This document shows positions 26,910 through 37,202 of a stretch of 64,000 nucleotides of DNA, piece after piece. The DNA is from Clostridia bacterium (GTDB lineage: Bacteria > Bacillota > Clostridia > Oscillospirales > Acutalibacteraceae). Under the pieces are notes generated by a model that had not been told where the DNA came from, searched no databases, and saw only the letters and a program-made list of their open reading frames with translations. Numbering within the stretch: position 1 is the stretch's first letter; the number at the start of each line of letters is the position of its first letter. The DNA is taken from contig JAQXZA010000012.1 in assembly GCA_029226955.1 (NCBI GenBank), forward strand, positions 20,099-84,098, given 5' to 3'. Position numbers and translations under genes: made by a program.

Positions 26910-28007
26910 ATGACAGTAACTAAAAACTCAAAAGGACTGTGGGATGTACAGTTTTACTATAAGGATTATCAGGGCAAAAACATCAAAAAGCATAAGCGTA
27001 ATTTCAAAACCAAAAAGGAGGCCGTTGAATGGGCGGAAAGATTTATCGCACAGCAATCACATAATTTAAATATGGATTTTGAATCGTTCTGGCAGCTTTA
27101 CAGGGAAGATATGTCAGGTCGTCTCAGAGAAAATACTTTCCGCACAAAAGACTATATTGTAGAACTGAAAATTCTTCCGTATTTTGGCAAAAAGAAAATT
27201 GCTGATATTACCGCTGCTGATATAAGACGATGGCAGAATAGTCTTATAAGACAAGGATATGCCCCTACATACTTAAAAACAATCCATAATCAGCTCAGTG
27301 CAATTTTCAACTATGCTGTCAGATATTACGATTTGCCTAAAAATCCCTGTATACAGGCAGGATCAATGGGAAGACGAAACGCACAGGAAATGCAGTTCTG
27401 GACGCAGGAAGAATTTGAAACATTTATCGAGGCTGTAAAAGATAAACCCATTTCCTACTATGCTTTTATGATTATGTACTGGACAGGTATCAGGGTAGGG
27501 GAATTGCTTGCACTCACAATTTCCGATTTTGATGCGGAGGAGAAAACCTTGTCGATTACAAAATCATATCAGAGAATAAACGGAAAAGATGTTATTACCG
27601 AACCCAAAACATCTAAAAGCAATCGAGTAATAACGCTTCCGAACTTTCTTGCAGCAGAAATTGAAGAGTATATCAGTAAGCTTTACGGTATGATGCCAAA
27701 TGACAGGATGTTTGTAATTACAAAATCTTATCTGGAAAAAGAGATGATCAGAGGGGTAAGAATTTCAGGCGTGAAGAAAATCAGGTTACATGACCTTCGA
27801 CACAGTCACGCATCGTTGTTAATTTCCAAATTAGGAGCACAGCCAAATCTTGTTGCGGATCGTCTCGGACATGAAAAAATACAGACAACACTTTCTGTAT
27901 ATTCGCATCTTTATCCTAACCAGGCACGAAATCTTGCTGATAAGTTAGATGAACTTGTTGACAAATCTGACGAAGAGGAGATTGATGAAAATGCCAAGCA
28001 ACCATAA
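26910..28007 (+). CDS. int: Tyrosine site-specific integrase
   Basis: 365 residues: an N-terminal AP2-like arm-binding domain (SKGLWDVQFYYKDYQGKNIKKHKRNFKTKKEA), a SAM-like core-binding domain (PYFGKKKIADITAADIRRWQ) and a catalytic domain. The catalytic residues are Arg in YWTGIRVGELLAL, HDLRHSHASLL, LGHEKIQTTLSVYSHLYP and its Tyr. All key residues are present, so it should be active. It is closely similar to the broken integrase at 59678-60752. Its 3' end overlaps the next gene, which starts at 27991. Confidence 0.93.
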   Translation: MTVTKNSKGLWDVQFYYKDYQGKNIKKHKRNFKTKKEAVEWAERFIAQQSHNLNMDFESFWQLYREDMSGRLRENTFRTKDYIVELKILPYFGKKKIADITAADIRRWQNSLIRQGYAPTYLKTIHNQLSAIFNYAVRYYDLPKNPCIQAGSMGRRNAQEMQFWTQEEFETFIEAVKDKPISYYAFMIMYWTGIRVGELLALTISDFDAEEKTLSITKSYQRINGKDVITEPKTSKSNRVITLPNFLAAEIEEYISKLYGMMPNDRMFVITKSYLEKEMIRGVRISGVKKIRLHDLRHSHASLLISKLGAQPNLVADRLGHEKIQTTLSVYSHLYPNQARNLADKLDELVDKSDEEEIDENAKQP

Positions 28008-28413
28008 AGAGCATCCCACAATATCCTTTCGTCCGAGTGAATGGGCAAGAAAAATTATAGAACAAAGGGCAGAGCTTAGTGGGATGTATAAAAAAGACTT
28101 CATTACAAGAAGCTGTGTATATTCAAATATAGTCGTGGTAGGCAAAAATGAAAATATACAGCGTATAGTTGATGAGGCACAGGAAATGCAGGCAGTTATG
28201 ATAGAACTGCTTGAACAAATTTATTCCGGTAGGTTTAAGTTGTCTGATGAAAGTTATAATCAGCTCAAAGAAGATTATATGGCTTTTACGATAACATTAG
28301 TTGATATACTTGACGGAGCCGCCTATTTGTTTGAAAAGGAGGCAGTCAAAAATCGAAAAAACTGGAAAGCAGAACTTGAGTTAGAGCAATACCGAAATAT
28401 TTTAAAACTGTAA
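27991..28413 (+). CDS. MobC-like/RHH mobilization protein
   Basis: 140 residues from the ATG at 27991 (MPSNHKEHPTISFRPSEWAR); the upstream start in the track is inside the integrase. ISFRPSEWARKIIEQRAELSGMYKKDFI is a ribbon-helix-helix-like DNA-binding start often seen in plasmid mobilization proteins of Firmicutes. The rest is a long helix pair. The 17-base overlap with int indicates coupled translation, so it may assist integration/excision or transfer. Confidence 0.65.
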   Translation: MPSNHKEHPTISFRPSEWARKIIEQRAELSGMYKKDFITRSCVYSNIVVVGKNENIQRIVDEAQEMQAVMIELLEQIYSGRFKLSDESYNQLKEDYMAFTITLVDILDGAAYLFEKEAVKNRKNWKAELELEQYRNILKL

Positions 28414-28490
28414 AATTCAAAGCACAAAACAGATTCGCATAAACCGCCAGGGGTGGTTTATACGGAGAAGTTTTGTGCTTTGAATTTTTT
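28414..28490 (+). terminator. Long terminator hairpin closing the mobilizable module
   Basis: AATTCAAAGCACAAAAC (28414) pairs perfectly with GTTTTGTGCTTTGAATT (28470). An inner stem (ATAAACC...GGTTTAT) and a T-run follow. It ends the int transcript. The next 500 bases (28491-29007) are very AT-rich, contain no gene and presumably hold the BREX promoter. Confidence 0.8.
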
Positions 28491-29007
28491 TGAAGGTTAA
28501 AGAGAAAATCTTAACATTTTGTTTTTAGTGAATTTTACTATATATTATTGATTTTAAAGATAAAATAATGAAAAAATTTCTATGGCATTGTGAGAAATGC
28601 TTGTTTTTTCTTTGTGCTTATGATATTATTTAGTAAACTATTTTTTGTGTGAATTTGAATTATTGAGACGAAGATTGCATTGTAGCTACTTGTTATAGTA
28701 AACTTTGGAAGCTTCTTGTTGACTGAAATATGAATAAAACCGGCATAAAAAGCATCCGAAGTAAGCTTTAATCTAATACTTCGTTTGGGTAAAAACGAAA
28801 CAGTATCTTTTAAGAGTATTGAAAAAATATGTATGGCTCTGAAGTGTAATATTATTAGGAAAATATTTAGGATATACTCTCTTACTTATAAAAGCGAGAG
28901 AGTATGTCACTAAATAAAATTTCACTAATATGTAGCTGGTAAATGAAGAAAATAAAGAAAACAAATTGAAGTCTTGATTTGCAGACGGCGAAAGGAATAG
29001 GGTAAAG

Positions 29008-29430
29008 ATGGGAAATATTATACCTGCTTGGAAATTTTCAAAAAATAATATTTCTGGGCTATTAAAACCAATCATTTATTGTTGTCCATATGAAGGCATT
29101 GCAGATACAGCAGTGTCAATCAACCTGCTTTTAGCTAAGAAATTGGTTGAATGCAGATTAACCCGAAGGACAATGCGAATAGAGACCTTTTTTAATCAAA
29201 TCTTGAGTCAGTTGCCAGATGGTGCTGTAATCAAGGATTTTGATGTAATGTTTAATCCAAAATATAAAGTAGACGTGCTACGAATTATGACAGTTGCATG
29301 CAAAAAGAAACCATTCAGTGTTATATGGCCTGGAAAATGTGAAGATGGAAAGCTGTTCTATGCTGAAGATGGTTACCTTGATTTCAAGGTGTTCAATGTA
29401 GAAGAATACGATGTAACATGTGTTGTTTAA
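29008..29430 (+). CDS. brxF: BREX-3 BrxF-like protein (no visible P-loop)
   Basis: First gene of a BREX type 3 operon. The part from about residue 33 (SINLLLAKKLVE) to the end (DFDVMFNPKYKVDVLRIM, VIWPGKCEDGKLFYAEDGYLDFKV) has the strand order and the 'W.G....G.L.YA..G..D/EY' tail that I associate with BrxF, a small NTPase. BrxF proteins normally begin with a GxxxxGKT/S P-loop about 20 residues in; here the frame opens after a stop at 28975 and shows no such motif. So it may be N-terminally truncated or divergent. The gene ends 13 bases before brxC. Confidence 0.7.
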   Translation: MGNIIPAWKFSKNNISGLLKPIIYCCPYEGIADTAVSINLLLAKKLVECRLTRRTMRIETFFNQILSQLPDGAVIKDFDVMFNPKYKVDVLRIMTVACKKKPFSVIWPGKCEDGKLFYAEDGYLDFKVFNVEEYDVTCVV

Positions 29431-29443
29431 GGAGGAGCATAAA

Positions 29444-32400
29444 ATGAAATATTCTGAGTTAATCAGTTTCAATCCCATTGAGGATGTCATACAGCTTGTA
29501 ACAGCTGGAGATACCAATAAGGCTCGTGAGTATGTAAAAACCTATGTTATGTCTGATTCAATGGCAGAAGCTTTACAGGCTCCGATTATTGACCAATTGC
29601 AAATGGACGAGGTGGTTGATAACAAAGGCGTGCTGGTAGTTGGTAACTATGGTACCGGTAAATCTCACTTGATGTCCGTTATCTCTGCTATTGCAACGGA
29701 TGCTGACAATTTGCAGTATCTACAAAATCGTAAGTTTGCCAAGCAGATGGAACCTATTGCTGGCAAATTTGAAGTTCTGCGCATTGAGATCGGTGGTCTT
29801 GTTATGCCTCTGTATGATGTCATAATGGGCGATGTGCAGGATGACTTTGATAGTCGTGGTATCAAATTTGAAGTACCTGAATACGGCAGCGTAAAGAGCC
29901 TTAAGACCGTTATCAAAAATATGATGATTGCCTTCTCTAAGAAGTATCCTGATAAGGGTTATTTGATCATCGTTGATGAGTTCCTGTCTTATCTTTCTTC
30001 CCGTGATGAGAGAGAAATCGTTCTTGACCTTGAATTCTTTCGTGCTCTTGGTGAGATGTGTTCTAAGTCCAAGTTGCGTGTCATTTTTGGCATGCAGGAG
30101 AAAATTTTTGATAATCCTCGCTTCAGCTTCGTGGCCGACACACTGAAACACGTTAGTGATCGTTTCACTCAACTTATTATTACAAAGGAAGCTACATCCT
30201 ATGTTGTGTCTGAGCGTATTTTGAAAAAAACGCCCGAGCAAAAAGCAATGATTCGCAAACACCTTGAACAGTTCTGTGGTCTTTATACCGGCATGTCATC
30301 CAGATTGGAAGAATTTGTGGACTTGTTCCCGATTCATCCTTCCTACATTGACGTATTTAATAAAATTTATTTGATAGAGAATCGCCACATCCTGAAGAAT
30401 ATCTCGGTAACCATCAAGAGCATCTTTAACACCGAGGTTCCTCAGAATGCACCGGGCATCATTTCCTTCGATAACTATTGGCCTGCAATCAAGTCTAATG
30501 GTCTGCTGAAGAGCGATGTGACCATCAGTCGTGTTGTGAATGCCAGCCAGCAGTTGGAAGATATTATCAACCGTGCTTTCCCGAAAGCTGTGTACAAGCC
30601 TCTGGCGACAAAGATTATCTATGCTTTGAGTGTGCACAGGCTTACTACCAACGGTCTGGATGTGCAGTTTGGCATGACTGCGGAAAATTTAAAGGATGAC
30701 CTGTGCCTGTATCTGCCTATGCCGGAGCAAGATGCAGATTTTCTGCTTTCTCTCATCAAAACCACTTTGCGTGACATCATGACTACCGTTTCCGGTCAAT
30801 TCATCATTTATAACGATGCAAACAATCAGTATTACATTGACGTGGATAAAATTGTGGACTACGATGCAAAGATTAAGCAGAAGGCTTCCATTCTGGCTGA
30901 TGGGGAATTGAACCGCTATTTCTATGATGTTGTTTATCGGTGCTTGGAGTGGGACGCAAAGCAATATGTTACCAACTTCAATATTTATGAATATGATCTA
31001 AATTGGGATTCTCACAATATTTTCCGTGAAGGATACTTGTTTATGGGTCTGCCAGGAGAGCGTAGCACTGCCCAGCCGGAGCGTGATTTCTATATTCATA
31101 TCATGCCTCCTTATGACGAGAACGGCAGTTGTGTGAAGAATCTTACTGATGAAGTATATCTGTACTTCAAATCCTCGGATGAATTCCGTGAAATTATGAG
31201 CTTCTATGCTGCAGCACAGAGTCTTGCCCAGATCAGCGAAGGTAAAGATAAGGAAGCATACAATAACAAGGCGAATATACTCCGTAAGAGTCTAATTAAG
31301 TATCTGAATGAAAATAAGAACACTTGCTTCGATGTAATTTATCAAGGTAAGAAGCGTCAGATGATTGAAGCTTTGAGAGGTCGCTATAACCGTGACATGA
31401 CCTTCAAGGATACCATCGACCTTGCAGCGTCACTGTGTCTCGATGAGTATTTTTGTGATAAGTACCCGGACTTCCCGATTATGAAGACCAAGATTACCCG
31501 CCGCAACATGGCAGACTGTGCTCGTGCGGCGTTTGACCATTTTGCTGGAAGAAAGACGCAGCAGTCTACATTAATGCTTCAAAGCTTTGGCATTCTGGAT
31601 GGCGACAAAATTCGTCCAGAAGGCTCCAAGTATGCAGCTTACTACATTGACCAAATTCGTAAGCTGCCGCCGCAAGGCGTTCTGAATTATTCTGACATAT
31701 TTGAGCCTTGCTTCATGGATACATATATCGAGAAGAAGTTCAAGATTGAGTTTATCTTTACTCCAATCATTTTCTTGTCTATGGTGTATGGTGGATATGC
31801 TGTTATTACAACAAAAGGCGGAAAGACCATCACAGCTTCCAATTTGGATCAGATTCCAAAGACCAATGTTACGGATCTGTACGAGTTCAAATATCTGTCT
31901 AGACCAGCTCAGATTTCTATGGCCGAACTTAAGAAGCTGTTTGAAGTGCTGGATATCAATCCTGCATTATTGGATAATCCGAATGACCGTGAGAAAGGTG
32001 TGGCTTATCTGCTTACCAAGGCACAGAAGCTGGCTAACTCTGCTGTACTGTCAGCAAACAAGTTGAATAATGGATTCGACCTGTGGGGAGAGCCTTTGGC
32101 AAATACCGCAGAGGTCGCTATGCTACAGAAGGCTTGTGCTGCTGTTAGGGACGAGTTTAGCAACTATCAGTCGAAGTTCAACACTCCTGCTAAACTGAAT
32201 AACTTTAGTCTTTCTATGGAACAGGTTGATACGCTGGCTGAACAAATCGCACAGATGTTGAAGATTCCGCAGTTTTTAAGCTTCAAGTCCGGTTGTGCTG
32301 ATATAGTTTCTTATATTGCAAACATTGAATATATTAATTTGGGTGAAGCATTCAAAGCAGAGGTTGATTCTGCGAAAGCCGAGTTTCGTGCTATCCGTGA

Positions 32401-33136
32401 TAGTATCATGGATGGTGCTTCTGGCGAAGTTGCTGCTCAGAAGGTTGATGTTGTCCTGTCCAAAGTGAAGGAAAAATATATCAACATCTATTTTGAAAAC
32501 CATAAAAAGAAGAGACTGGATATTACCGATGCCCAGCGAAGAGGAAAAATTCAGGAAGGTCGTTCACTGGCAAGTCTACGCAAACTACGATCCATTGAAA
32601 TTTTGTCCGCTGCTAAGCTGACCGATATTGAGACCGAAATGTCCAGTATCAAGGTCTGCTATGAACTGACACCGGAAGAACTGAAAACTACGCACATTTG
32701 TCCGCACTGCCGCTATCATCTTGACGATAAGGTGAAACCAGTATACGGTCAGTTGGACAATCTGGAAATTCGTATTGATGACCTGCTTACCGAGTGGACA
32801 CAGACTCTACTCAATACTATTTCTGATCCGATCGTTGCCAGCCAAAAGAAGTTCCTGTCCACCGAACAGCAACGGGCAATTGACGATTTTATTTCAAGTG
32901 GCACTCTGCCAAAGCGTGTGGACGACTTCTTTGTTAAGGCTATCAACGCATTGCTGAAGGGCTTTGAACCGGTGGTTATCGATATTGATGATCTGATGGA
33001 AAAACTGGAACAAATGCCGCCGATGGATGAAGCATCCTTCAAGGCAAAGGTAAACGAGCTGATTTCTTCCTATACAAAGGGTAAGGATTCTGGCAAACTG
33101 CGTATCGTTGTGAAACGCAGAGAAAGTGAGGGTTAA
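29444..33136 (+). CDS. brxC: BREX protein BrxC (large P-loop ATPase)
   Basis: 1230 residues. I start at the ATG at 29444 (MKYSELISFNPIEDVIQL), after AAGGAGGAG; the track start at 29420 overlaps brxF. It has a Walker A VVGNYGTGKSHLMSV near residue 67, a Walker B YLIIVDEFLSYLSS and a long helical body. Near the C-terminus there is a zinc-ribbon-like CPHCRYH. BrxC/PglY ATPases are required for BREX, which methylates host DNA and blocks phage replication. GC content and codon use look higher here than in the surrounding cargo. All remaining BREX-3 genes follow in order. Confidence 0.9.
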   Translation: MKYSELISFNPIEDVIQLVTAGDTNKAREYVKTYVMSDSMAEALQAPIIDQLQMDEVVDNKGVLVVGNYGTGKSHLMSVISAIATDADNLQYLQNRKFAKQMEPIAGKFEVLRIEIGGLVMPLYDVIMGDVQDDFDSRGIKFEVPEYGSVKSLKTVIKNMMIAFSKKYPDKGYLIIVDEFLSYLSSRDEREIVLDLEFFRALGEMCSKSKLRVIFGMQEKIFDNPRFSFVADTLKHVSDRFTQLIITKEATSYVVSERILKKTPEQKAMIRKHLEQFCGLYTGMSSRLEEFVDLFPIHPSYIDVFNKIYLIENRHILKNISVTIKSIFNTEVPQNAPGIISFDNYWPAIKSNGLLKSDVTISRVVNASQQLEDIINRAFPKAVYKPLATKIIYALSVHRLTTNGLDVQFGMTAENLKDDLCLYLPMPEQDADFLLSLIKTTLRDIMTTVSGQFIIYNDANNQYYIDVDKIVDYDAKIKQKASILADGELNRYFYDVVYRCLEWDAKQYVTNFNIYEYDLNWDSHNIFREGYLFMGLPGERSTAQPERDFYIHIMPPYDENGSCVKNLTDEVYLYFKSSDEFREIMSFYAAAQSLAQISEGKDKEAYNNKANILRKSLIKYLNENKNTCFDVIYQGKKRQMIEALRGRYNRDMTFKDTIDLAASLCLDEYFCDKYPDFPIMKTKITRRNMADCARAAFDHFAGRKTQQSTLMLQSFGILDGDKIRPEGSKYAAYYIDQIRKLPPQGVLNYSDIFEPCFMDTYIEKKFKIEFIFTPIIFLSMVYGGYAVITTKGGKTITASNLDQIPKTNVTDLYEFKYLSRPAQISMAELKKLFEVLDINPALLDNPNDREKGVAYLLTKAQKLANSAVLSANKLNNGFDLWGEPLANTAEVAMLQKACAAVRDEFSNYQSKFNTPAKLNNFSLSMEQVDTLAEQIAQMLKIPQFLSFKSGCADIVSYIANIEYINLGEAFKAEVDSAKAEFRAIRDSIMDGASGEVAAQKVDVVLSKVKEKYINIYFENHKKKRLDITDAQRRGKIQEGRSLASLRKLRSIEILSAAKLTDIETEMSSIKVCYELTPEELKTTHICPHCRYHLDDKVKPVYGQLDNLEIRIDDLLTEWTQTLLNTISDPIVASQKKFLSTEQQRAIDDFISSGTLPKRVDDFFVKAINALLKGFEPVVIDIDDLMEKLEQMPPMDEASFKAKVNELISSYTKGKDSGKLRIVVKRRESEG

Positions 33137-35619
33137 ATGAAACCGAGAAAATTGACAAAAGAGGACATTGATAAAGTACGAAACATAGAGGGTTTCCCCA
33201 TCGGTAGTGACGAGGATATTATCGCACTCTCAGATGCACCTATGTATACTGCATGTCCAAACCCGTTCATTGCTTCATTTTTGGAAGAATACGGAACGGT
33301 ATATGATGAAGAAAGAGATGAATGTGTGCATGTTCCGTATACAGATGATGTTGCCGAAGACAAGCATGATTTGATATATAATATTCATACCTATCATACA
33401 AAGTGCCACCAAAAGCAATTATGACATATTTAGAGCATTACACAAAACCTGGTGATGTTGTTTTGGATGCGTTCTCTGGTTCAGGGATGACCGGAATAGC
33501 TGCACAATTATGTCCTAGTGGGCAAAGAAACGCTATTCTTATTGATTTATCGCCGTATGCTTCATTTATAAGCATGAATTATAACACTCCTAATGATGAA
33601 AAAATTATTTTCGATTTGGAAGCAATTATAAGTGATTTAGAATCGCAATACGGTGACTTTTACCGAACTAATCATGTGGTGGATGGTCATGTTCAAAAAG
33701 GAATTGATGGACGAAATATTGAGGGAACAATAAATTATACTATTTGGTCGGATGTTTTCTTCTGCCCACATTGCGGTCATGAGATGGTCTATTATCATTC
33801 TGCACTTGATGGAAGAATGAAAGCAATGAAAAAGTTTAATTGCCCTGAGTGTAATTTTGAGATTACAAAAGCCAATATGATTCTCAAAAAGACGACAGAA
33901 GTCGATGCTTCAGGTAAATTGTATGAGTTTGTTCAAAAAAAACCAGTTCTTATTAATTATTCTATTGGAAAAAAGCGTTTCTTTAAAGAGCCAGACGAGT
34001 GTGATTTGAAAAAAATCGCAGAAGCCCGTCCGACAAAATGGATTCCAAGAGATGAATTGCCAGTTGGATATAATACAGAACAGCCGAAGCATTCTCATGG
34101 GATGTGTTGGGTGAATTCATTCTACACCAGTAGAACACAGTTATTCTTAAGTGAAGCGTATGATAGATTTAGGAAAGATAAGAAAAAGATATTCTTGTTT
34201 ACAAGCATTTTGCCTAAAATGACACTTTTAAATCGATATATGCCTGAACACGGAAGTCGAGCCTTAGTTGGACCAATGGTGGGTACATATTATGTTCCAT
34301 CTTTAAGTGTAGAAAACAATGTTATTAATCAGCTTCGTTTTCAATTGCAAAAACTTGGTCATTTGTCTTACTCAAAAGGGAATGTGTTGGTTAGCAACCA
34401 ATCAGCAACAGATCTTAGCAATATTCCTGATAATAGCATTGATTATATTTTTGTTGACCCTCCATTTGGAGCAAATATCATGTACTCGGAGCTGAATTTT
34501 ATGCCCGAAAGCTGGCTGGGTATAAAAACTCAAAATAAGGAAGAGGCGATTGTTAATAATATACAAAAGAAGGCACTTCCTGAATACACAAATTTGATGT
34601 ACAGAAGTTTTGCAGAACTATTTCGAGTCTTAAAGCCTAATCATTGGATAACTATTGAATTTCATAATTCCAAAAATGCTGTATGGAATGCTATTCAGCA
34701 AAGTCTACTGGCGGCAGGATTTGTTATTGCAGATGTAAGAACCTTGAGCAAAGAAAAGAAAACGGTAATGCAGTACAAGTCTGATAACACTGTGGATCAA
34801 GATCTTGTTATATCGGCCTATAAACCTAAGGATAGTTTTAGAAAATCATTTCTAAGTAAAGTGGGTAGTGAAGATACCGCATGGGAGTTTACAAGACATC
34901 ATTTAGAAAATCTTCCAGTTGTTGTTGTTTCAAATGATAAGATTGAGGTGATTTCTGAAAGACAGGCTTTCTTACTATTTGACAGAATGGTAGCTTATCA
35001 TATTATGCAAGGATTGCCTGTGCCTATGAGTGCAACAGATTATTACCGCGGTCTCGACGAGAAATTCTTGAAACGTGATGGTATGTACTTCTTGGCTGAT
35101 CAGGTCAACGAGTATGACACTGCAAGAATTAAGACCGATGTAGAAAACATTCAGTTGAGTATGTACGTTACTAATGAAAAGACCGCTATTTCTTGGTTGT
35201 ATCAGCAGCTGAGCGATGAGTTCGGTGGTCCGCAGACCTATGCAGAACTGCAACCGAAATTCATGCAGGAAGTTAAATCTATTGATAAGTTTGAAGCTAT
35301 GCCGGAGCTGTCTACACTGCTGGAAGAAAACTTCTTGCAGGACGAAAAAGGCCGTTGGTATATTCCGAACACTACCAAGGAAGGCGATGTAATCAAACTG
35401 CGTGAAAAAAAATTGTGGAAGGAATTTGAAGGCTATATGAACTCAAAAGGCAAGCTGAAGTTGTTTCGTTCAGAAGCTATTCGTGTCGGCTTTTCTCGCC
35501 TCTGGAAAGATAAGAACTATCAGGCAATTGTTGATATTGCAGAACGACTGCCTGAGCAGACTATTCAGGAAGACGCAAATTTGCTTATGTACTATGATAT
35601 TAGCTTGGGGAGAGTGTAA
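33137..35619 (+). pseudogene. pglX: BREX adenine-specific DNA methyltransferase PglX (BREX-3 type), frameshifted
   Basis: Residues 1-88 are read from the ATG at 33137 (MKPRKLTKEDIDKVRNIEGFP to HTYHTK). The continuation VPPKAIMTYLEHYTKPGDVVLDAFSGSGMTG lies in another frame from 33403. Adding one A at 33400-33402 joins them. The joined protein of about 827 residues has the SAM-binding motif DAFSGSGMTG, a zinc-ribbon (CPHCGHEM..CPECNF) and the catalytic DPPFG of N6-adenine methylases (YIFVDPPFGANIMYSE). The first two-thirds are AT-richer than the last 600 bases, which resemble brxC. Without PglX the host marks would be lost, so the frameshift matters for whether BREX is active. Confidence 0.85.
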
Positions 35620-35631
35620 GGAGTTGAATAT

Positions 35632-36624
35632 ATGAAATTCACTGAATCTATGTTAGATAACTATTCTCAACCATTGAGTGCAACAGAGGATCAATACTGC
35701 CAAAATGCTATATGCATGGTCAGTGATGCTCTGAAACGCTTGGGTTTTACCGATGACGGCAAAGCAATCAGTCCGTTGTATCCGGATACATATGCATATT
35801 CTCTTCAACTGAGAAATGCAAGTAACAACCGAAAAATCAAACTATTTGTTCAAGGATCATATGCAAACAATACCAATGTACGTACGCAAAGTGATGTTGA
35901 TATCGCAGTAATCCAAGAGGAAGTGTTTATAACCGAATATCGTTCATCCGGATCAATCTATCCGCAGTCAGACTCAGATTATGGTTTTTTCACTGTACCA
36001 AAAGCTGCTAAAAGTTTTAAGGATGAAGTCCAAGAATGTCTCATCTATAAATTTGGGACAGATGTTGAGAGGAAGAACAAATCCATCAAGGTCCATGGTA
36101 ATACATACAGAAAGGATGCGGATACGGTTCCGTGCAAACGGTATAGAGACTACCGTGGCGACTATAGTAAAAATGAGTCGAACTATGTTGGTGGTGTTGT
36201 GATTACGCCCGATCATGGATCTCGTATTATCAATTATCCTGAGCAGCACATTGCAAACGGTCGAAGTAAAAATGTTGCAACGCATTATCATTATAAGAAG
36301 ATGGTACGCATAATGAAAAAAATGAGATATCTTATGGAAGATAGCTATTATCCTTCATACATAACAGCGGCATCAGGAGTTAATTCTTTTATGTTGGAAT
36401 CACTTCTGTGGAATATTGAAGATCCGTGGTATTTAGATAATTGTGGCATATACAGAAAGGTATTTGCTTTCAAGCAGATGATTACTTACCTTTCCTCTCA
36501 TAAGGGCTCGTTTAAGTTATACAAAGAAGCAAACGGAATAAAGCCTTTGTGTGCAAACAACGAAGCTTACAATAATCTTTGTGCATTCGTTGATGTGCTT
36601 TCTTCGTTCTATGAGTACGAGTGA
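35632..36624 (+). CDS. CD-NTase, cyclic-oligonucleotide synthase of CBASS
   Basis: 330 residues. The cGAS/DncV-like nucleotidyltransferase signature is KLFVQGSYANNT followed by SDVDIAVI (GS helix plus DxD metal site), around residue 73-92. A later acidic residue is expected in the CKRYRDYRGDY/VVITPDHG region. The C-terminal half is the helical OAS-like part (HYHYKKMVRIMKKMRYLMED). On phage infection such enzymes make a cyclic di- or trinucleotide that switches on an effector; here that is the Cap15-like protein 15 bases downstream. There are no Cap2/Cap3 ubiquitin-like genes, so this is a two-gene type I CBASS. It is nested between pglX and brxHII. The ATG follows AAGGAGT. Confidence 0.88.
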   Translation: MKFTESMLDNYSQPLSATEDQYCQNAICMVSDALKRLGFTDDGKAISPLYPDTYAYSLQLRNASNNRKIKLFVQGSYANNTNVRTQSDVDIAVIQEEVFITEYRSSGSIYPQSDSDYGFFTVPKAAKSFKDEVQECLIYKFGTDVERKNKSIKVHGNTYRKDADTVPCKRYRDYRGDYSKNESNYVGGVVITPDHGSRIINYPEQHIANGRSKNVATHYHYKKMVRIMKKMRYLMEDSYYPSYITAASGVNSFMLESLLWNIEDPWYLDNCGIYRKVFAFKQMITYLSSHKGSFKLYKEANGIKPLCANNEAYNNLCAFVDVLSSFYEYE

Positions 36625-36639
36625 TTGGAGGAAAGTGGA

Positions 36640-37200
36640 ATGAACGAACATGTGAAAAAACTGATTAAGCCAATGGTTATTTTTGCTGCGATCATTTTTG
36701 CGTGCTGTTTCTTTATTAAAAAGCCAGAATCATATGATGACTATACTTCGTATTTAGGTTATTCTATTTCCGGTGTTTGTGTTCTTTTTGTTGTGTATGA
36801 AAGAGTATTATGGCGTATTATTCCTTGGAATAGACCACCAATCTTAAAAAAGAAGTATGCTGGTAAACTTTCATATGTGTATAAGAAACAACATGGTTTA
36901 AAAGATATCTCAATTCGTGTCAAGCAAACATGGCTTTCAGTTGAGATCACGACTAAAACAGACATCAATTCAAGTTATACCATCACGGGTACAATTGTGA
37001 ATGAGTACGGAATTGATGTGCTGTATTATACTTATATGACCGATCCTTCTGCTGTACATCAGGGAAAGAATCCCATTCAATACGGAACATGCCGAATGGT
37101 ATTGAATGATAATAACAAAAAAATTAAAGGTAAGTATTGGACTTCAAGTCAAACAGTTGGAGATTTGGAGTGGGAAGAGATTTCTGAAGGTAGGAGTTAA
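36640..37200 (+). CDS. cap15: Cap15-like CBASS effector (two TM helices plus beta-barrel)
   Basis: 186 residues from the ATG at 36640, after TTGGAGG; the track's TTG start is inside that site. There are two transmembrane helices (PMVIFAAIIFACCFFI and YLGYSISGVCVLFVVYERVL). A beta-rich soluble domain follows, with KYAGKLSYVYKK, SVEITTKTDINSSYTITGTIV and GTCRMVLNDNNKKIKGKYWTSS. This is the S-2TM-beta (Cap15) layout: the barrel binds the cyclic nucleotide and the helices cluster and disrupt the inner membrane, killing the infected cell. Its position directly after a CD-NTase supports the call. Confidence 0.82.
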   Translation: MNEHVKKLIKPMVIFAAIIFACCFFIKKPESYDDYTSYLGYSISGVCVLFVVYERVLWRIIPWNRPPILKKKYAGKLSYVYKKQHGLKDISIRVKQTWLSVEITTKTDINSSYTITGTIVNEYGIDVLYYTYMTDPSAVHQGKNPIQYGTCRMVLNDNNKKIKGKYWTSSQTVGDLEWEEISEGRS

Positions 37201-37202
37201 CT

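Noticed and set aside
28414-28490. The long hairpin after the first integrase as its attachment site
   Set aside because: No second copy of the hairpin sequence was found in the window; it behaves as a terminator.
33385-33420. Phase-variable homopolymer as the cause of the pglX frameshift
   Set aside because: The run is only three A bases, too short for normal slippage switching; no inverted repeats or recombinase gene flank it.
30948-37165. GAGTGGGA matches in brxC and the Cap15-like gene as extra attachment cores
   Set aside because: They are only 8-10 bases long, lie inside reading frames and encode Glu-Trp-(Glu/Asp); no integrase is nearby.
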